Assembly (NCBI GenBank): GCA_015698045.1
Contig: BLAL01000020.1
Location: forward strand, 948,677 to 1,012,676
Source: Rhizophagus clarus
Lineage: Eukaryota; Glomeromycota; Glomeromycetes; Glomerales; Glomeraceae
Direction: 5' to 3'
DNA: 64,000 nucleotides
Within the stretch, counting starts at the first letter, position 1; each line of letters begins with the position of its first letter. Position numbers and translations under genes: made by a program. Shown here piece after piece: positions 45,373-56,957 of the stretch. The notes below the pieces were generated by a model. The model searched no databases and was not told where the DNA came from. It saw nothing but the letters and a program-made list of their open reading frames with translations.

Positions 45373-47745
45373 CCGAGTTTACTCAATCACTCATGTACTT
45401 GTTTTTTTATTCTATTTATATACTGTATATAAACCATTAAGTTACATATTTTTTGTTAAACAAGTGACTATATCAAAATACTTAATACAATGTTTGGTGA
45501 GACGATAACAAAATACAAAAATAAAAAAAAAAAAAATCCATGGGCAAGTGATATTTCACGTTTGAACTAGCGATTATATTAATCCTCCGATTAATCATTT
45601 TGTACTGATATGAGTTATAAACAGCCATTCCGACAAAACAGTACCGGTCTTTATTACCCGAAGCAACTAACGACTAAAAGATAACATTGCTATCAGAGAT
45701 AATGATATAGAAAATTTAACTGCCGGGTCGAAGATTTTATTTTTTTGAAAAAAAAAAAAAAAAAAAAATTTATACCATCAAACTCCAGTGGAGGTTATGA
45801 TAGTCTTAGTAATACTCTAGTAATGAAGACAAATGAAGACAAATTGATATAAGAATTGAAGATTTGAGGGGGCGCCGATCGACAAATACGATTTGGCCTT
45901 TCGGCAAATTGTCCATTGGAATCCTGAATTTAGTGAATTTCGTGCTATTTGTATTTATTAACAATAGTATAGATAGTATGAATGTTACAGATGTTACAGT
46001 CGTCGGGTGAAGCGAATCCAAGGTCTTCGCATCAGACACTTATTTAATGCTAGCAATCGCATAATACACACATCTTAAATCAACAAGTCCAGGCTTGTGT
46101 ATGTGTTTAAATATTATGTTTATTTGAGACAATTTTTGCAACTAAAAGAAATAAAGGGTATTTACTAAAACCGATATACAAGATTATGGGTCTATGGTGG
46201 GCGGATGTGAGATAAAATAAACAATTCAAGACTATAATCTGTTTGGAAAATAACCCAAAAAACACTACTTTCATCAGAAATTACCATTTACTGTTAAACA
46301 AAAAGCCGATATAGTTAGGAATCACCATAACAACAAAGAATCATCCCTTTCATGTGCTGTGTTAAAGAATATTATTAGGCATGTACAATAAAATTTATAT
46401 ATAAATTAAAATATTATTTATCCTATTAACCGAATAAATTAAAAGAATAAAATTACACGTAAGTTTACCACTGATCTGTCAATCAAAAGAAAAACAATAA
46501 TCAATAATAATGAATGTTTTTATTTATTTTGTTCGGCCATTTTGATAGATTGGGAATGTATTTAATAAATGAGCACCTTTACAATCATGCCAAGGATCAA
46601 TAACGGAAATATGTTTTACTTATGTTTCATGAATGAGGGGATAAAATTCCCTTTTTTTTCGTATCCTTGGGCTAACAGATCGCGGTGTGAAACAACTGTT
46701 CCAATTTTTGTAGAACATTTCTGGAAGAATGAAATGCAAAGGGCGCAGTAACATCTTTGTGAATGTATATTCCGCTAGATCGTGTCGTTGACACATCCTC
46801 TACTGTTATGAATTCTGCTAACTCGTTTATTTAGTATTATCTATTGATACGAAGTCGAAAATTCTATAAACACAGATAGCTTTATGCCTTTGCGTCATTA
46901 CCAATTTTTTGAAAGTGGAACATTTAAGTATCTCATTTGTATCAATCTGGTGGCAGGTGGCTAATTGAATTAAGTAATTCATTGTCAATGTTAACGATTA
47001 AGGCGTCAAAATAGTTTTTAATTTATGTAATAAACACGGTACGTTTTCTTTAACAAGAAATAGGTCAGCGACAGAACACTAAAGGAAATGATAGTCCTTC
47101 GATACGCTCCGGAGTCTGGACTCCTCGTCCGGACTAAGAGGAGCCCGGACTAAGAAAAGCTGCTATTATGGTGTATCTATGCATAGTACTGCATTAGGAT
47201 TGTTCTTTCTTAATTTCATTTCCAGAAGCCTCCAATATACTGTAGAATATCCTCCAAGATTTCAGATCTTAAGAGTAGAAGTTGGATCCGTATATCACAG
47301 ATATGTCCATGATCTAAATTCGATATCTGTAATCCATGCAAACTGAACCGATATTCTGTATCCATGTTACTACAGATAGCATTGGATAATACTAATAACA
47401 CGGATTATCCACGCAGTTCCAGTCCCTAAAGAGTAAAGATAAATCAATCTTAAAATACCCCTCCTCTTATTTACCTAAAAGTTCGTTCTCTAAATCCAAA
47501 CCCAAAGTCCATCTTGGACGAATTGAAAATTGAAATACATAAATTTAAATTTTATTAATTAAATGCTATATATACCAACTACCATATCAATAACTCAAAT
47601 TTTCATTATGAATAGAATGTGTTTAAAAGATTGTATAGTAACCAGAAAATTATTTTTACATAATATCTGGACAAAATTAGATTTGTTAAATAATAAAATC
47701 AATAGAAAATGAAACTTTTTTTCAGGTAAAAGAAGGGAGTACTAT
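45373..47745. other. Gene-poor decayed region
   Basis: No protein recognised. A GC-richer patch at 47105-47160 contains the hairpin GGAGTCTGGACTCC and two copies of CCGGACTAAGA. A-runs are at 45527-45537 and 45752-45769. Confidence 0.4.
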
Positions 47746-47751
47746 GCATAA

Positions 47752-47947
47752 GGGCTATAGATACCACTCAAATTATTTTAAGTAAATCCCAAATTAATTT
47801 ATACATAGTTATTGCCATAATTCCCAAATTCCAAATATACAAATTGCAAAATTTATATATGTAATTTGTAAATTAATTTGGATTTATGCATTTGGGCTGC
47901 CATAATTCCAAATTATTTTGGATTTGGGTGGCATCTATAATAGGGGC
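47752..47947. mobile_element. MITE-like inverted repeat
   Basis: Left end GGGCTATAGATACCACTCAA and, on the opposite strand, right end CCCCTATTATAGATGCCACC followed by CAAAT form imperfect inverted termini. Internally TTGCCATAATTCCCAAATT and TGCCATAATTCCAAATT repeat. About 200 bp, non-coding. Confidence 0.55.
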
Positions 47948-48436
47948 ATATATTAAATACATTTATTACTCTTTAATTTTGATTAGCTAATATATAAACA
48001 TATAAATTTCACAAAAAAAAAGCAAAACTTTAAATAAATATATATAAAGCAATTATAATACAGCTATTTTAACAAAAAGATAAAAACAAATACTTTATTA
48101 AAAAATTTATTTAATTATGCAAATTTCAGTATTACAATTTTTTTTTTTTAGTTATTAATGATTATATGATTATTGCTTCAGATGCATATGATAACTATAA
48201 AAAGAGGTATTATCATAGATCCAAAATATAATATGTTATAAAATAAAATTTTATATATAAAAAGTAAATTAATAATAGATAATATAAATAATATATATTT
48301 TAATTATGAAATAATGTATTTATCACACCTTACATTATAAATTTATATATATTTTTATGTTTAACATTTGCCATTTTATAGGGGTGTAGTGTATAAACTA
48401 ATGATCAACATAAATAATTTATAAAAAAGGGTGATC

Positions 48437-48635
48437 GTTAAAGTAGGGTAAAATTGGCCAGAATTACGACATTAAGAAATTATGAATGGTAATAAATAAT
48501 GGATGTGATAAATATGTTTTTACTAATTGAAAAAATTCTAAATTCCCAAAATACTTAGTAAAAATGAAGAATAGAGGATGCAACGCTATGTGATAATTAT
48601 TTTTACTATGATTATGTAATTCTACCCACTTTAAC
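48437..48635. mobile_element. MITE-like element with GTTAAAGT(A/G)GGTA ends
   Basis: GTTAAAGTAGGGTAAAATT on the left matches GTTAAAGTGGGTAGAATT on the right in inverted orientation. About 200 bp, non-coding, target duplication not clear. Confidence 0.55.
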
Positions 48636-48639
48636 AGTC

Positions 48640-51540
48640 TCCTAAAAAAGGAAAAATGTGTTGTAATGCAAGGTACAATAAATAAATTCACTTTTTAATT
48701 AATATATGATAATATCTTTTAAATAGATTGTATTATTATATTAATTATATCCTTATTAGAGGTAAGTATTGTTTAGGTATACATAAATATTTTTATATTA
48801 AAAAAAACAAATTGATAAAAAATTATTTAATAAGAAAAATAATAACCATTTAAAATTTAAAATTTTTAATAATATATTATATTAATCATTTAAAAATGAA
48901 ATTTACAATTTACAAAAATTTATGATTATCAATTTGTACCAGTTTTACAAAAAAGTTAATGAAAGTAGTAAGGATCAAGATAAGCAATAATATAAGGAAT
49001 TAGTTGACTATATCAATAAGATAATCATTTGTTGCTATCTTAAATCACCTTTTCATATTTCATAAAATATTTCAAAAAATTTTTCTTGTTACATCAAACA
49101 AATTCTTTTTTTAATGAAAGTAAAAGTATTAAGCTTAACTCTTTTTGATATCTTCTAACCTATATAAATTTTTTCTTCATTTTCTAGCTACTGATTTTTT
49201 GCTAAATAATCATTATCCAAAATAAAGAATTATTTTTAAAAAAAATAATTTTAGTTTTAAAAGTATTTTATGGTTTTAATAGATCTTAATTTAACATAAA
49301 TTAAATGTAATGTTTCAGTTTAATTACTAACAAATATAAATTCCCTTTAATTAATGTCAAATCCTTAAGTTAATATTACGTTCTTGAGTTATATTACTAA
49401 TGTTACTGAACTTGTCCTTTTATTGATAATAAAATAGTTCAGGTAAATTAAAATATCTTATATAAGGTAATATTTAAATTTTTATATTAAAAAAATATAA
49501 TATATATTGTATTTAATTATAAAAATTTTGTAATAATAATATTGTCAGTATTTGCTCTACTTCTTTTTAACATTTCACTTCTGAAATAAATGAATATATT
49601 TACTGTTTTTTCGTCTTTATTTTATTTTTTTCAATATTATATGAAACAAATTGAATTTTATTTATAATAATAAAGATAAGTAACAATTTATAAAATTGTT
49701 AAAAAAGAATAAAATAAGAAAGTAATACATCATAATATAAAATGTTCATTTTCTGCATCTTAATAATTTTAAAAAAATTTGTTCAAATACTTACGTTTCA
49801 GTATAGTACTATTTAAAAAATTATTTTCTGTAACAGGGTTATAAAATTATTTTATATTCTCAGTATAATTTAATAAAAAAAACCTAATATTAAAGTTTTT
49901 TTTATGAGATTTCATAATAAATTTCTTTTTTTTTAATTACTTTATTTTAATAAATAGTTTCTAACAGTTTATTTACTTCTTTTTATTAAGTATTCTCTTA
50001 GATTTCTTTCTTGGATCTTGGTAAATAAAAATTGTTTTTTCTTTTAACTTTAATATTTTAACAAAATTTATTAATAGAGTTGCTATTTTATCATCAAATA
50101 AAGTATCTTAAAATAATCACTTTTCTGTATTACATAATTATTGATATAAAATTATTTTCTAGTCTGATAGCATTAAAGTCAAAAGAGCAGTAATGAAACA
50201 TAAATTAGGGAAATATTGAAAAATATAATAATAATTATTTTTTTTTTAATTTAGTAATCCATTTATTTATTAATTAATTAATTATATTAATATATAATAA
50301 TTATAAAATAAATACTTATAACATAAAATATATTATTTTATATAACTAAATTCAAAGCTAATTCTAAAGTTGGTCTATTTTAAACTATATATTAATTTCA
50401 AATTTTATAATTATATTGTCAAAATACTAATTTTATCTAAAAATTAATAATTAATTAATTTTATTATTATATTCCATATATTATTAAATGATTTTTCTAT
50501 CATTATTATATTATTTATTAATTTATTCTTTATTACTAAATTAATTAAACTAATGGATTTTCTAAGTTTTTTTTGTAATTATTGCTATTTTTTCAATTTT
50601 AACTTTTTCTTTCTATCATTCATCAATAGTTTTTTTCTTTCTTCTTTGTTTTTTTCCTTTTATCTATTTTTATTATTTCTTTTTGTTTTATTATTTCATT
50701 AATCTCTTTGCATCTTTTATTCTAAAATTCTTTTTTAACTTTTTCAAAACAAGATTTCTAATGATCTTTAATTACTATTTATTCTTTCATTTGTTGTGAA
50801 TAATAATTATTTTTATTATGAGTAGAATTTTAAAGAAAAAAGGCAATAAATCTTAATATACTTGTGAAATTTTAATAATAAACATAATAAGAATTTTATT
50901 TTTTTTCTTTTATCATGACTTGTGAAAAATAAAGAATTTAATAAAGAATTTTTATAAGTTTATTAGTTTATAAAAATTTTTAACTGAAATTTTTTACAAA
51001 AATTACTCTGTATTATTTATATAATTATTTAGTATAATGAAAAAAGAACATACTTTACTTTTGTAATTTAAGTTTTTAATTTTTAAAGTAAAAAGAATAT
51101 TATTTTTATTAAATTTATTTTACATATTTTTATTTTGTGATTATTGTTACATAACTATATAAATATATTAAGTTTTTTATTAAAATCAGCTAATAATAAT
51201 AACCAATTTAATGAATAAAAATGATAAAAATAATTATGATTTTTATAAGAATATTTTGATAAAATATAGTAAATGATTTGTTAAATTAGAATATATCTTA
51301 TTTAATTTAAAGGATTTTTTTTTTTACCAGATTAATAAATAAAGTTTTATTATAAATTTAATATTCTTGATCCTAATTATTATTGAATATTTTAACTTAA
51401 ATATATATATATATATTTATTTATTTATTTAAATTATATACTATATATATTTAATATCATATGAGTAGGCTCACAGCAAAAGGTGAAGCTACAATTATAT
51501 GATTTTAAGAAAATCGTAATTTTAATTATGTAATCAATTT
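48640..51540. other. Very AT-rich desert
   Basis: Nearly all A/T, with T-rich pyrimidine stretches around 50560-50720. No coding frame, RNA gene or bounded repeat seen. Confidence 0.6.
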
Positions 51541-51550
51541 AAAAGATCAT

Positions 51551-52365
51551 TACTGTAAAATCTCAAATTTAAGCACCCCTTTTTTACAATCACGTGATTG
51601 TAAAAATTGGTAGGGGTGTTTAATTTTGATTTATTATAGATCTTTGATCAGCATTACACACTTCTATCTCCTAAAAAAAAAATTTTTTTACGCGTTTATA
51701 TTAATAGAGATTTAAAATATTTTTTATTGAAAATAACATAGAAAAAAGTAGGTATAAGACAGCGTACATCATATTCACTTGAAGAAAAACTAGTAGTAGT
51801 TAAGTACGCTCAAGAAAATGAAAGAAATACCGCGGCAAAGCATTTTAATTTAGATGCTCCAATGGTAGGAAGATGGATAAAACAAAGTAGTAGTTGGGAA
51901 GAGAAAAACAAAAAAAAGAAATGTGCTAGAACTTCAGGAAGAAAAGCTTTTTATCCTGAAGCAGAAAAGTTTTTGTATAACTGGATAATTGAACAAAGAA
52001 AAAAAGGGTTTGCTGTTAATTATATTTTAATGAGATTACAAATGTATAAAATTCTCAAAGAACCTGTGATTCAAGCATTATATCCAGCAGGAGAGTATGA
52101 ATTCCAAGGGAATCTATCTTGGATTAATTCTTTTATGAAACAATTTGGTTTGTCATTAAGAAGAAGAACCAAAATTTCACAAAAACTGCCTGAAGATATA
52201 GAACAAAAATTGGATGAATTTCAACGGTTTGTTATAAGGCTGAGAACACAATATAATTTTGATTTAAATAATATTTTCAATATGGACGAAACCCCTGTAT
52301 GGTTTGATATAGCAGGAAACATGACGATTAATAATAAAGGTGATAAAACTTTACAGAAACCTTAA
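51551..52365 (+). pseudogene. Tigger/pogo-type transposase, 5' part only
   Basis: TACTGTAAAATCTCAAATTT at 51551 looks like the pogo/Tigger left terminus. A frame open from 51742 to 52365 reads RQRTSYSLEEKLVVVKYAQE, then AAKHFNLDAPMVGRWIKQ (N-terminal helix-turn-helix), a CENP-B-type DNA-binding part (FLYNWIIEQRKKGFAVNYI and NLSWINSFMKQFGLSLRRRT) and the first catalytic Asp in IFNMDETPVWFD. It stops (TAA) soon after, so the rest of the DDE core is missing and replaced by tandem repeats. A Met occurs at 51862, but the domain begins before it, so the true start is lost or in an upstream exon. Confidence 0.8.
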
Positions 52366-52379
52366 GTTTTTGAACAATG

Positions 52380-52960
52380 CCGAATTGATATAATAACAAT
52401 GTTAAATTCATATCATTGCGATATCGATTTATTGAAACAATATCATTATGATGTCACCATAATATCGTTTCAATATTAACAAAAGATATCGTGAAAATAT
52501 TCGCTTGAAGAAACATCGAATCATTACCATTATGATATCGTTGCAATAACAATAATTTCAAAAAAGAAATGCAAAATAAATATTGGTATCGTATCAATAT
52601 TCACTCGTTGTATCGACAAGATATCGTAAAAATATTTGCTTGAAGAAATATCGAAGTGACATCGCTTTGATATGGTTACAATAAACGATAATTTTCAAAA
52701 AAAAAAACGCAAATAAATGATATCGTACTAATATTGGTTCGGTATATCGAAAAGATATCGCAAAAATATTTATTTGAAGAATATCAAATCAACATCGGCT
52801 CGATATAGTTAAAACAACGATATTTTTTTAAAAAAACGCGAAATAATGATGATATCGATACGATATAGTTAAAACAACGCAAAATAAAAATGGTATCGAT
52901 ATGATATCGTCTTAATGTTGACTCGCTGTGTTGATGATATTGTCAAAATTACAAATAATC
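52380..52960 (+). repeat. ~135-bp ATATCG-rich tandem repeat
   Basis: Anchor AGATATCGTGAAAATATTCG (and variants) recurs at about 52485, 52619 and 52755, with TTGAAGAAATATCGAA, CGATATGGTTACAATAA and ACGCAAATAAATGATATCG in each unit. GATATC palindromes dominate. It begins exactly where the Tigger transposase frame ends. Confidence 0.75.
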
Positions 52961-53429
52961 AAGCCAAAATCATCTTGATATTGATCAAATAACGATTCTA
53001 AAAAAACGCGAATTGGTAAATTCTCTTCGATTAGTTCAATAGTTCTTGTAATTAGTTATTTGGTAAATATTGCACAATTGTAATATAATGATCTAATAAT
53101 TGCTTAATATTACATATCTTGACAAGTAAAAACCGTTCTTTATTGAAAAAAAGAAATAGACGGACTTTTGTATATTCTTTGGTTTTCAATTGGAAAATTT
53201 TCTTTTTTCACTTACTTATTCAAACAAAATATATACCGGCAGCTTCGTTGTTATAGTTAGATATACTTTTTAAAATTGAGGACACTCAACTATGTACTTT
53301 CATTGTTAAATTAAAAAAGCCTCCCTGATACGACACCTAAGTCCTTCCTGAGTTTCGTATTCTTGTTTGTTTTAACTTTGAAAAATCTCGCCTACGTCAT
53401 TCTTCTTTCGTTCCTACTCTCATGACTCA

Positions 53430-53584
53430 AAACTCACACTAAAGACTTTTTAAAGCAATATATTCTTACGGACAAGCAAAATCGCGACTTGGTTTTAGAC
53501 GTTACTTTGAAAAAAAAAAAAACGCGTAATTTTGAAGTGATCATCATGTGACTTTAATTACACAGATTTATGAAAACCGCAATA
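53430..53584 (-). mobile_element. Orphan terminus of the 5379-9162 Tc1 family
   Basis: On the minus strand from 53584: TA, then TTGCGGTTTTCATAAATCTG, then TGTAATTAAAGTCACATGAT and GATCACTTCAAAATT. This aligns base for base with the left end of the two-gene element (TCGCCGTTTTCAGAAATATG, TGTAATTCAAGTCACATGAT, GATCACTTGAAATT) with few mismatches. Further in, CGCGATTTT..ATATATTGCTTTA matches that element's subterminal repeat. The rest of the copy is not recognised in 52960-53430. It lies 31 bp from the stop codon of the SNF2-like gene. Confidence 0.8.
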
Positions 53585-53613
53585 ATTATGTGCATATACA
53601 CTAAAAATATTCT

Positions 53614-55695
53614 TTAACTACTGCCTAATAAAATTTGCAGGGCTTCATCAACAATATTCAGATTCTCAGATCGCTGCTCATCAAAAGCTTGGAATATCAA
53701 GCCACGTTTTTTCTTTTGAAGTTCAAACACGCGATCTTCAATTGTATTCTCAATAAAAAATCTAAAGACAGAAACTGGCCGAGTTTGACCAATTCTATAA
53801 ATTCGATCTATAGCTTGATCCTCAATACTTGGATTCCACCAAGGATCCATAAGAAAACATTGATTAGCAACAGTAAGATTCAATCCCAAAGATCCGCATT
53901 TTAAACTAATTAGAAGAACCTTTATTTCCGGATCATTGTTGAAATTATTTACAGTCTCTTCTCGCTGATTACGTGACATTTTGCCATCAAATCGAACAAA
54001 TTTGACATTTGCATCTTTAAATGCAATTTCAATCAAATCAAGAAAAGATGTCCATTGGCTGAAGACTACTGATTTATCGTTATTTTGATTTAAAAATTTC
54101 AATAAAGCTTCAATTTTGGAACTTATTTTAAAATCATCTAAATTTCTAATTTCTTCTTCTATTTGAATTGTTGTTAATTCAATTAATTGATTCATATTAA
54201 CTGAATTTTGGCATATCGGACAAGAAAATGGTTCATCTCCAAAACTAATTTTGATGCAATCTTTGTCAAATATATGTTTACAAGGAGTAATTGTAGGAGT
54301 TGTTAATGGTTTAGAGCACATATAGCAACTTTTATTATTACTAACAGATATTTTCAGGGCAGCCAATCTTTCATCATTCATATTGCTATCAGCATCATTT
54401 ATTTGTCTCTTACAAAGCTCTGTGTGATTGCAAATCTGTCGTAATCTCAGGAGCATTTCCAGAAACGTTACATAATTATATTTTAAATCGCCATTTCTTG
54501 ATTCTTTCCAACTCCTAAATTGTTCTTTTATATTACTTTCCATGTTATCATAAATCTTTTTCTCATCCGTCTTAAACTTAATTTTATGAGTATAGAAATT
54601 AATAGGAGGAAGACATACTATAGGACGTCCATTGAATTTCATATCCTTTGTTCTACGAAGACAAACGGCTTTTATTAAGCTTCTAAGATTGTTACCATCT
54701 TTAAACTTTATTGTTTTGTTGTTAAATATGCTATTCCATATTTCTAGACTATCAAAAGGAGTGAATTTTAAGAATTTAATTAAAGAATATATATCATTTA
54801 ATTCGTTCATAATTGGGGTTCCTGTAAGAATCCATCTTCTCTCAGCATCCAAATTACATACGGCAATACTTTGTTTTGTTGATTGTGTACGAATAATATG
54901 TCCTTCATCTAAGATAACTCGAAGCCATTTAATGGCAAATAATCCACTCCTTTCTTCTATATTTGATTGTGCAAGAATAGCATATGTAGTAATTATTATA
55001 TCGTAAGTTTTAAGAAATTCTGGATCATTAATTCGATCAACGCCATGAAAAACATAATAAGAAAGAGACCCTTTCTTAACATGCTTGTTGATTTGGTCAA
55101 TCCAATTTTCAAGCACACTTAAAGGAGCAACAATCAGAGTAGTTTTAGAATATGTGGAATCTAAATTGATTGCAGGTTTGGAAGCTATCAAAGCAATCAT
55201 TTGTATCGTCTTACCAAGACCCATATCATCAGCGAGTATTCCACCTCTGGCAAGATTAGGGCGTGTTATTGTTGCAAACCTTGCTAATGTATTAAAGTAG
55301 AGTATTTTTTTCGTTTGATCCTCCTTTTGAATCCAGAATTGAACTTCCTCATCAATAGTTGGCTCTTTAGGGTGTTCATTTGATAACATCCAACCAAGGC
55401 CTTGCTTCTGATACGGAAGTAATTTCGTAATTAATGTTTCTGGTTGTGGTGCTTCTAGGAGATTTACTAGAAATTCAGTTTCTGATTGTGGTGCCGAATT
55501 CACTTTTTTTGCAATTTCAAAGTCTTTGGGAATAACTTGTAATTTTGGTAGTCCAACAACTGAACTGCTTTTGTTATTTTTATAAAATTTTTTAAGAGTA
55601 TTTGATGTGTTATTATTAGAATTATTATTATTTTCATTGTTAACTCTTTTAATTCTAAATTTTGGTAGTCCTGTATTATTATTATCGGTAGACAT
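53614..55695 (-). CDS. SNF2/Rad5-like ATPase with RING finger
   Basis: An intact intronless frame of 693 residues. After an Asn/Ser-rich N-terminus, LLPYQKQGLGWML (93-104) starts the helicase core. Walker A is DDMGLGKT (156-163), the DExx box is DEGH (263-266), and TGTP (291-294) follows. A RING insert spans C457-C495 between the two lobes. The second lobe has VVFSQWTSF, SLKCGSLGLNLTVA and the arginine-finger motif RIYRIGQTRP (631-640). This Rad5/Rad16/HLTF arrangement is typical of DNA-damage-tolerance or chromatin translocases with E3 ubiquitin ligase activity. There is no HIRAN domain, and the length is closer to Rad16 than to Rad5. In the RING, Asp477 stands where a zinc-binding Cys is usual. 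The start at 55695 is the first Met of the frame. Confidence 0.93.
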   Translation of the reverse strand: MSTDNNNTGLPKFRIKRVNNENNNNSNNNTSNTLKKFYKNNKSSSVVGLPKLQVIPKDFEIAKKVNSAPQSETEFLVNLLEAPQPETLITKLLPYQKQGLGWMLSNEHPKEPTIDEEVQFWIQKEDQTKKILYFNTLARFATITRPNLARGGILADDMGLGKTIQMIALIASKPAINLDSTYSKTTLIVAPLSVLENWIDQINKHVKKGSLSYYVFHGVDRINDPEFLKTYDIIITTYAILAQSNIEERSGLFAIKWLRVILDEGHIIRTQSTKQSIAVCNLDAERRWILTGTPIMNELNDIYSLIKFLKFTPFDSLEIWNSIFNNKTIKFKDGNNLRSLIKAVCLRRTKDMKFNGRPIVCLPPINFYTHKIKFKTDEKKIYDNMESNIKEQFRSWKESRNGDLKYNYVTFLEMLLRLRQICNHTELCKRQINDADSNMNDERLAALKISVSNNKSCYMCSKPLTTPTITPCKHIFDKDCIKISFGDEPFSCPICQNSVNMNQLIELTTIQIEEEIRNLDDFKISSKIEALLKFLNQNNDKSVVFSQWTSFLDLIEIAFKDANVKFVRFDGKMSRNQREETVNNFNNDPEIKVLLISLKCGSLGLNLTVANQCFLMDPWWNPSIEDQAIDRIYRIGQTRPVSVFRFFIENTIEDRVFELQKKKRGLIFQAFDEQRSENLNIVDEALQILLGSS

Positions 55696-55962
55696 TTGAG
55701 ATTTTATTTGAATGATTTATTATTTGAGAATATTCATAAAAAAAAATTATTTCTCATTAGTATATTAAATGGAAAAGAAACAAAAGATTTCAAATTATTA
55801 ATAAAAAATATTCTTACGTGAGTATACTGTGGTAAAAAGTGTGGAAAAAATGTACTTACGTGTGTATATAAAAAAAATCTAATCTCGAATAAAAAAAGTC
55901 ATATCTAGATTACCCCGTATAAATAATTTTGAATTGTGCAACGCGTGATTCATCTGCGGCAC
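55696..55962. other. Upstream region of the SNF2-like gene
   Basis: AT-rich, with two TTACGTG(A/T)GTATA-like words at about 55815 and 55856. No promoter element can be assigned with confidence. Confidence 0.4.
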
Positions 55963-56370
55963 CTGTGTGGCAGGGCCGATGATTTTCTGCGGCACTAAAA
56001 GGTAAAATTTGTGTGTGATAAAAATAAATTTTGTGTTATGTTGTGTTTTCCTATTTTTGGTAATTTTGTGTAATTTTGTGGCGTTTTAAATAAAATTTTG
56101 TGCCATTTCTGCGATAATTTCTCATAATTTTTACAATTCGAACTTCCTTAAAAAATTTTCTAGATTACACAAACTATGCTAATTATGGAAGCCACATGAA
56201 AATTATATAGAAATTACATGGCAATTGTGTGGAATTATGCGCTCGTATATATAAATAAATAAATTTTGTGAAATTATGTTGTGATATTTTGAAATTTTTG
56301 TTTATCACAAAATTTTGTGATTTATGTGATATTCTGCGAAACACAAAATATCATCGGCCCTGCTGTGTGG
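55963..56370. mobile_element. hAT-type MITE with perfect 8-bp target duplication
   Basis: CTGTGTGG at 55963-55970 and 56363-56370 flanks a 392-bp element (55971-56362). Its ends CAGGGCCGATGAT are exact inverted repeats for 13 bp. CAGGG plus an 8-bp duplication is the hAT hallmark. The interior is non-coding and rich in TTTTGTG(T/A)TAATTTTGTG words, which partly repeat. It lies between the two intact host-type genes. Confidence 0.92.
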
Positions 56371-56955
56371 TATCTGACTCGCAATAAATGGATTACTTTA
56401 TTGTAGATCAATATTTTATTCGTTACAACATTATGCAGCGTAGCATAGTAAAAAAAGAAAATCTTTTATTATATGCAATGCGGAAATATCAATGTTCGGT
56501 ACAGATTGATTTTTATAAATCCCATGAGATCGACTTTAAATTTGATTAAGATTAAATAATGTTTAAAATAAAGTTCTTATATAGTTAATACCTAATTCAA
56601 TTTATAAAAATTCCTTAAAGATAAAATGTTTAAAGTTTCTTAAGGAATCTATTAAATTATAGAATCCTTTAGTATCTTTAAACTTTGCTATAAATGTTTT
56701 AAGTGTTTATAATATAATACTTTATAGATCTTATATTTATTATTAAAAGTTCTGCATACATTTTGAGAATTAACATATAGTCTCTTAAGAGGAATGAGGT
56801 GGTAAATATGAATTATTTATATATTTTTTCGATGAAAATTTAATAAATTTTTCGATTTATTATTATTGTATTAGAACTAAAAGATGCCGACTAAGAAAAT
56901 AAAAAAAAAATAACACGTTCTGGATTAATTATAATAATGAAAAAGATATTTATCT
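56371..56955. other. Intergenic spacer
   Basis: AT-rich, no gene seen; contains the presumed 3' untranslated region of the 56958-58846 gene. Confidence 0.5.
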
Positions 56956-56957
56956 CT

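Noticed and set aside
45202..45508. Two frames encoding FIHVLY or LFMYFT repeats
   Set aside because: Translation of an 18-bp minisatellite in two frames.
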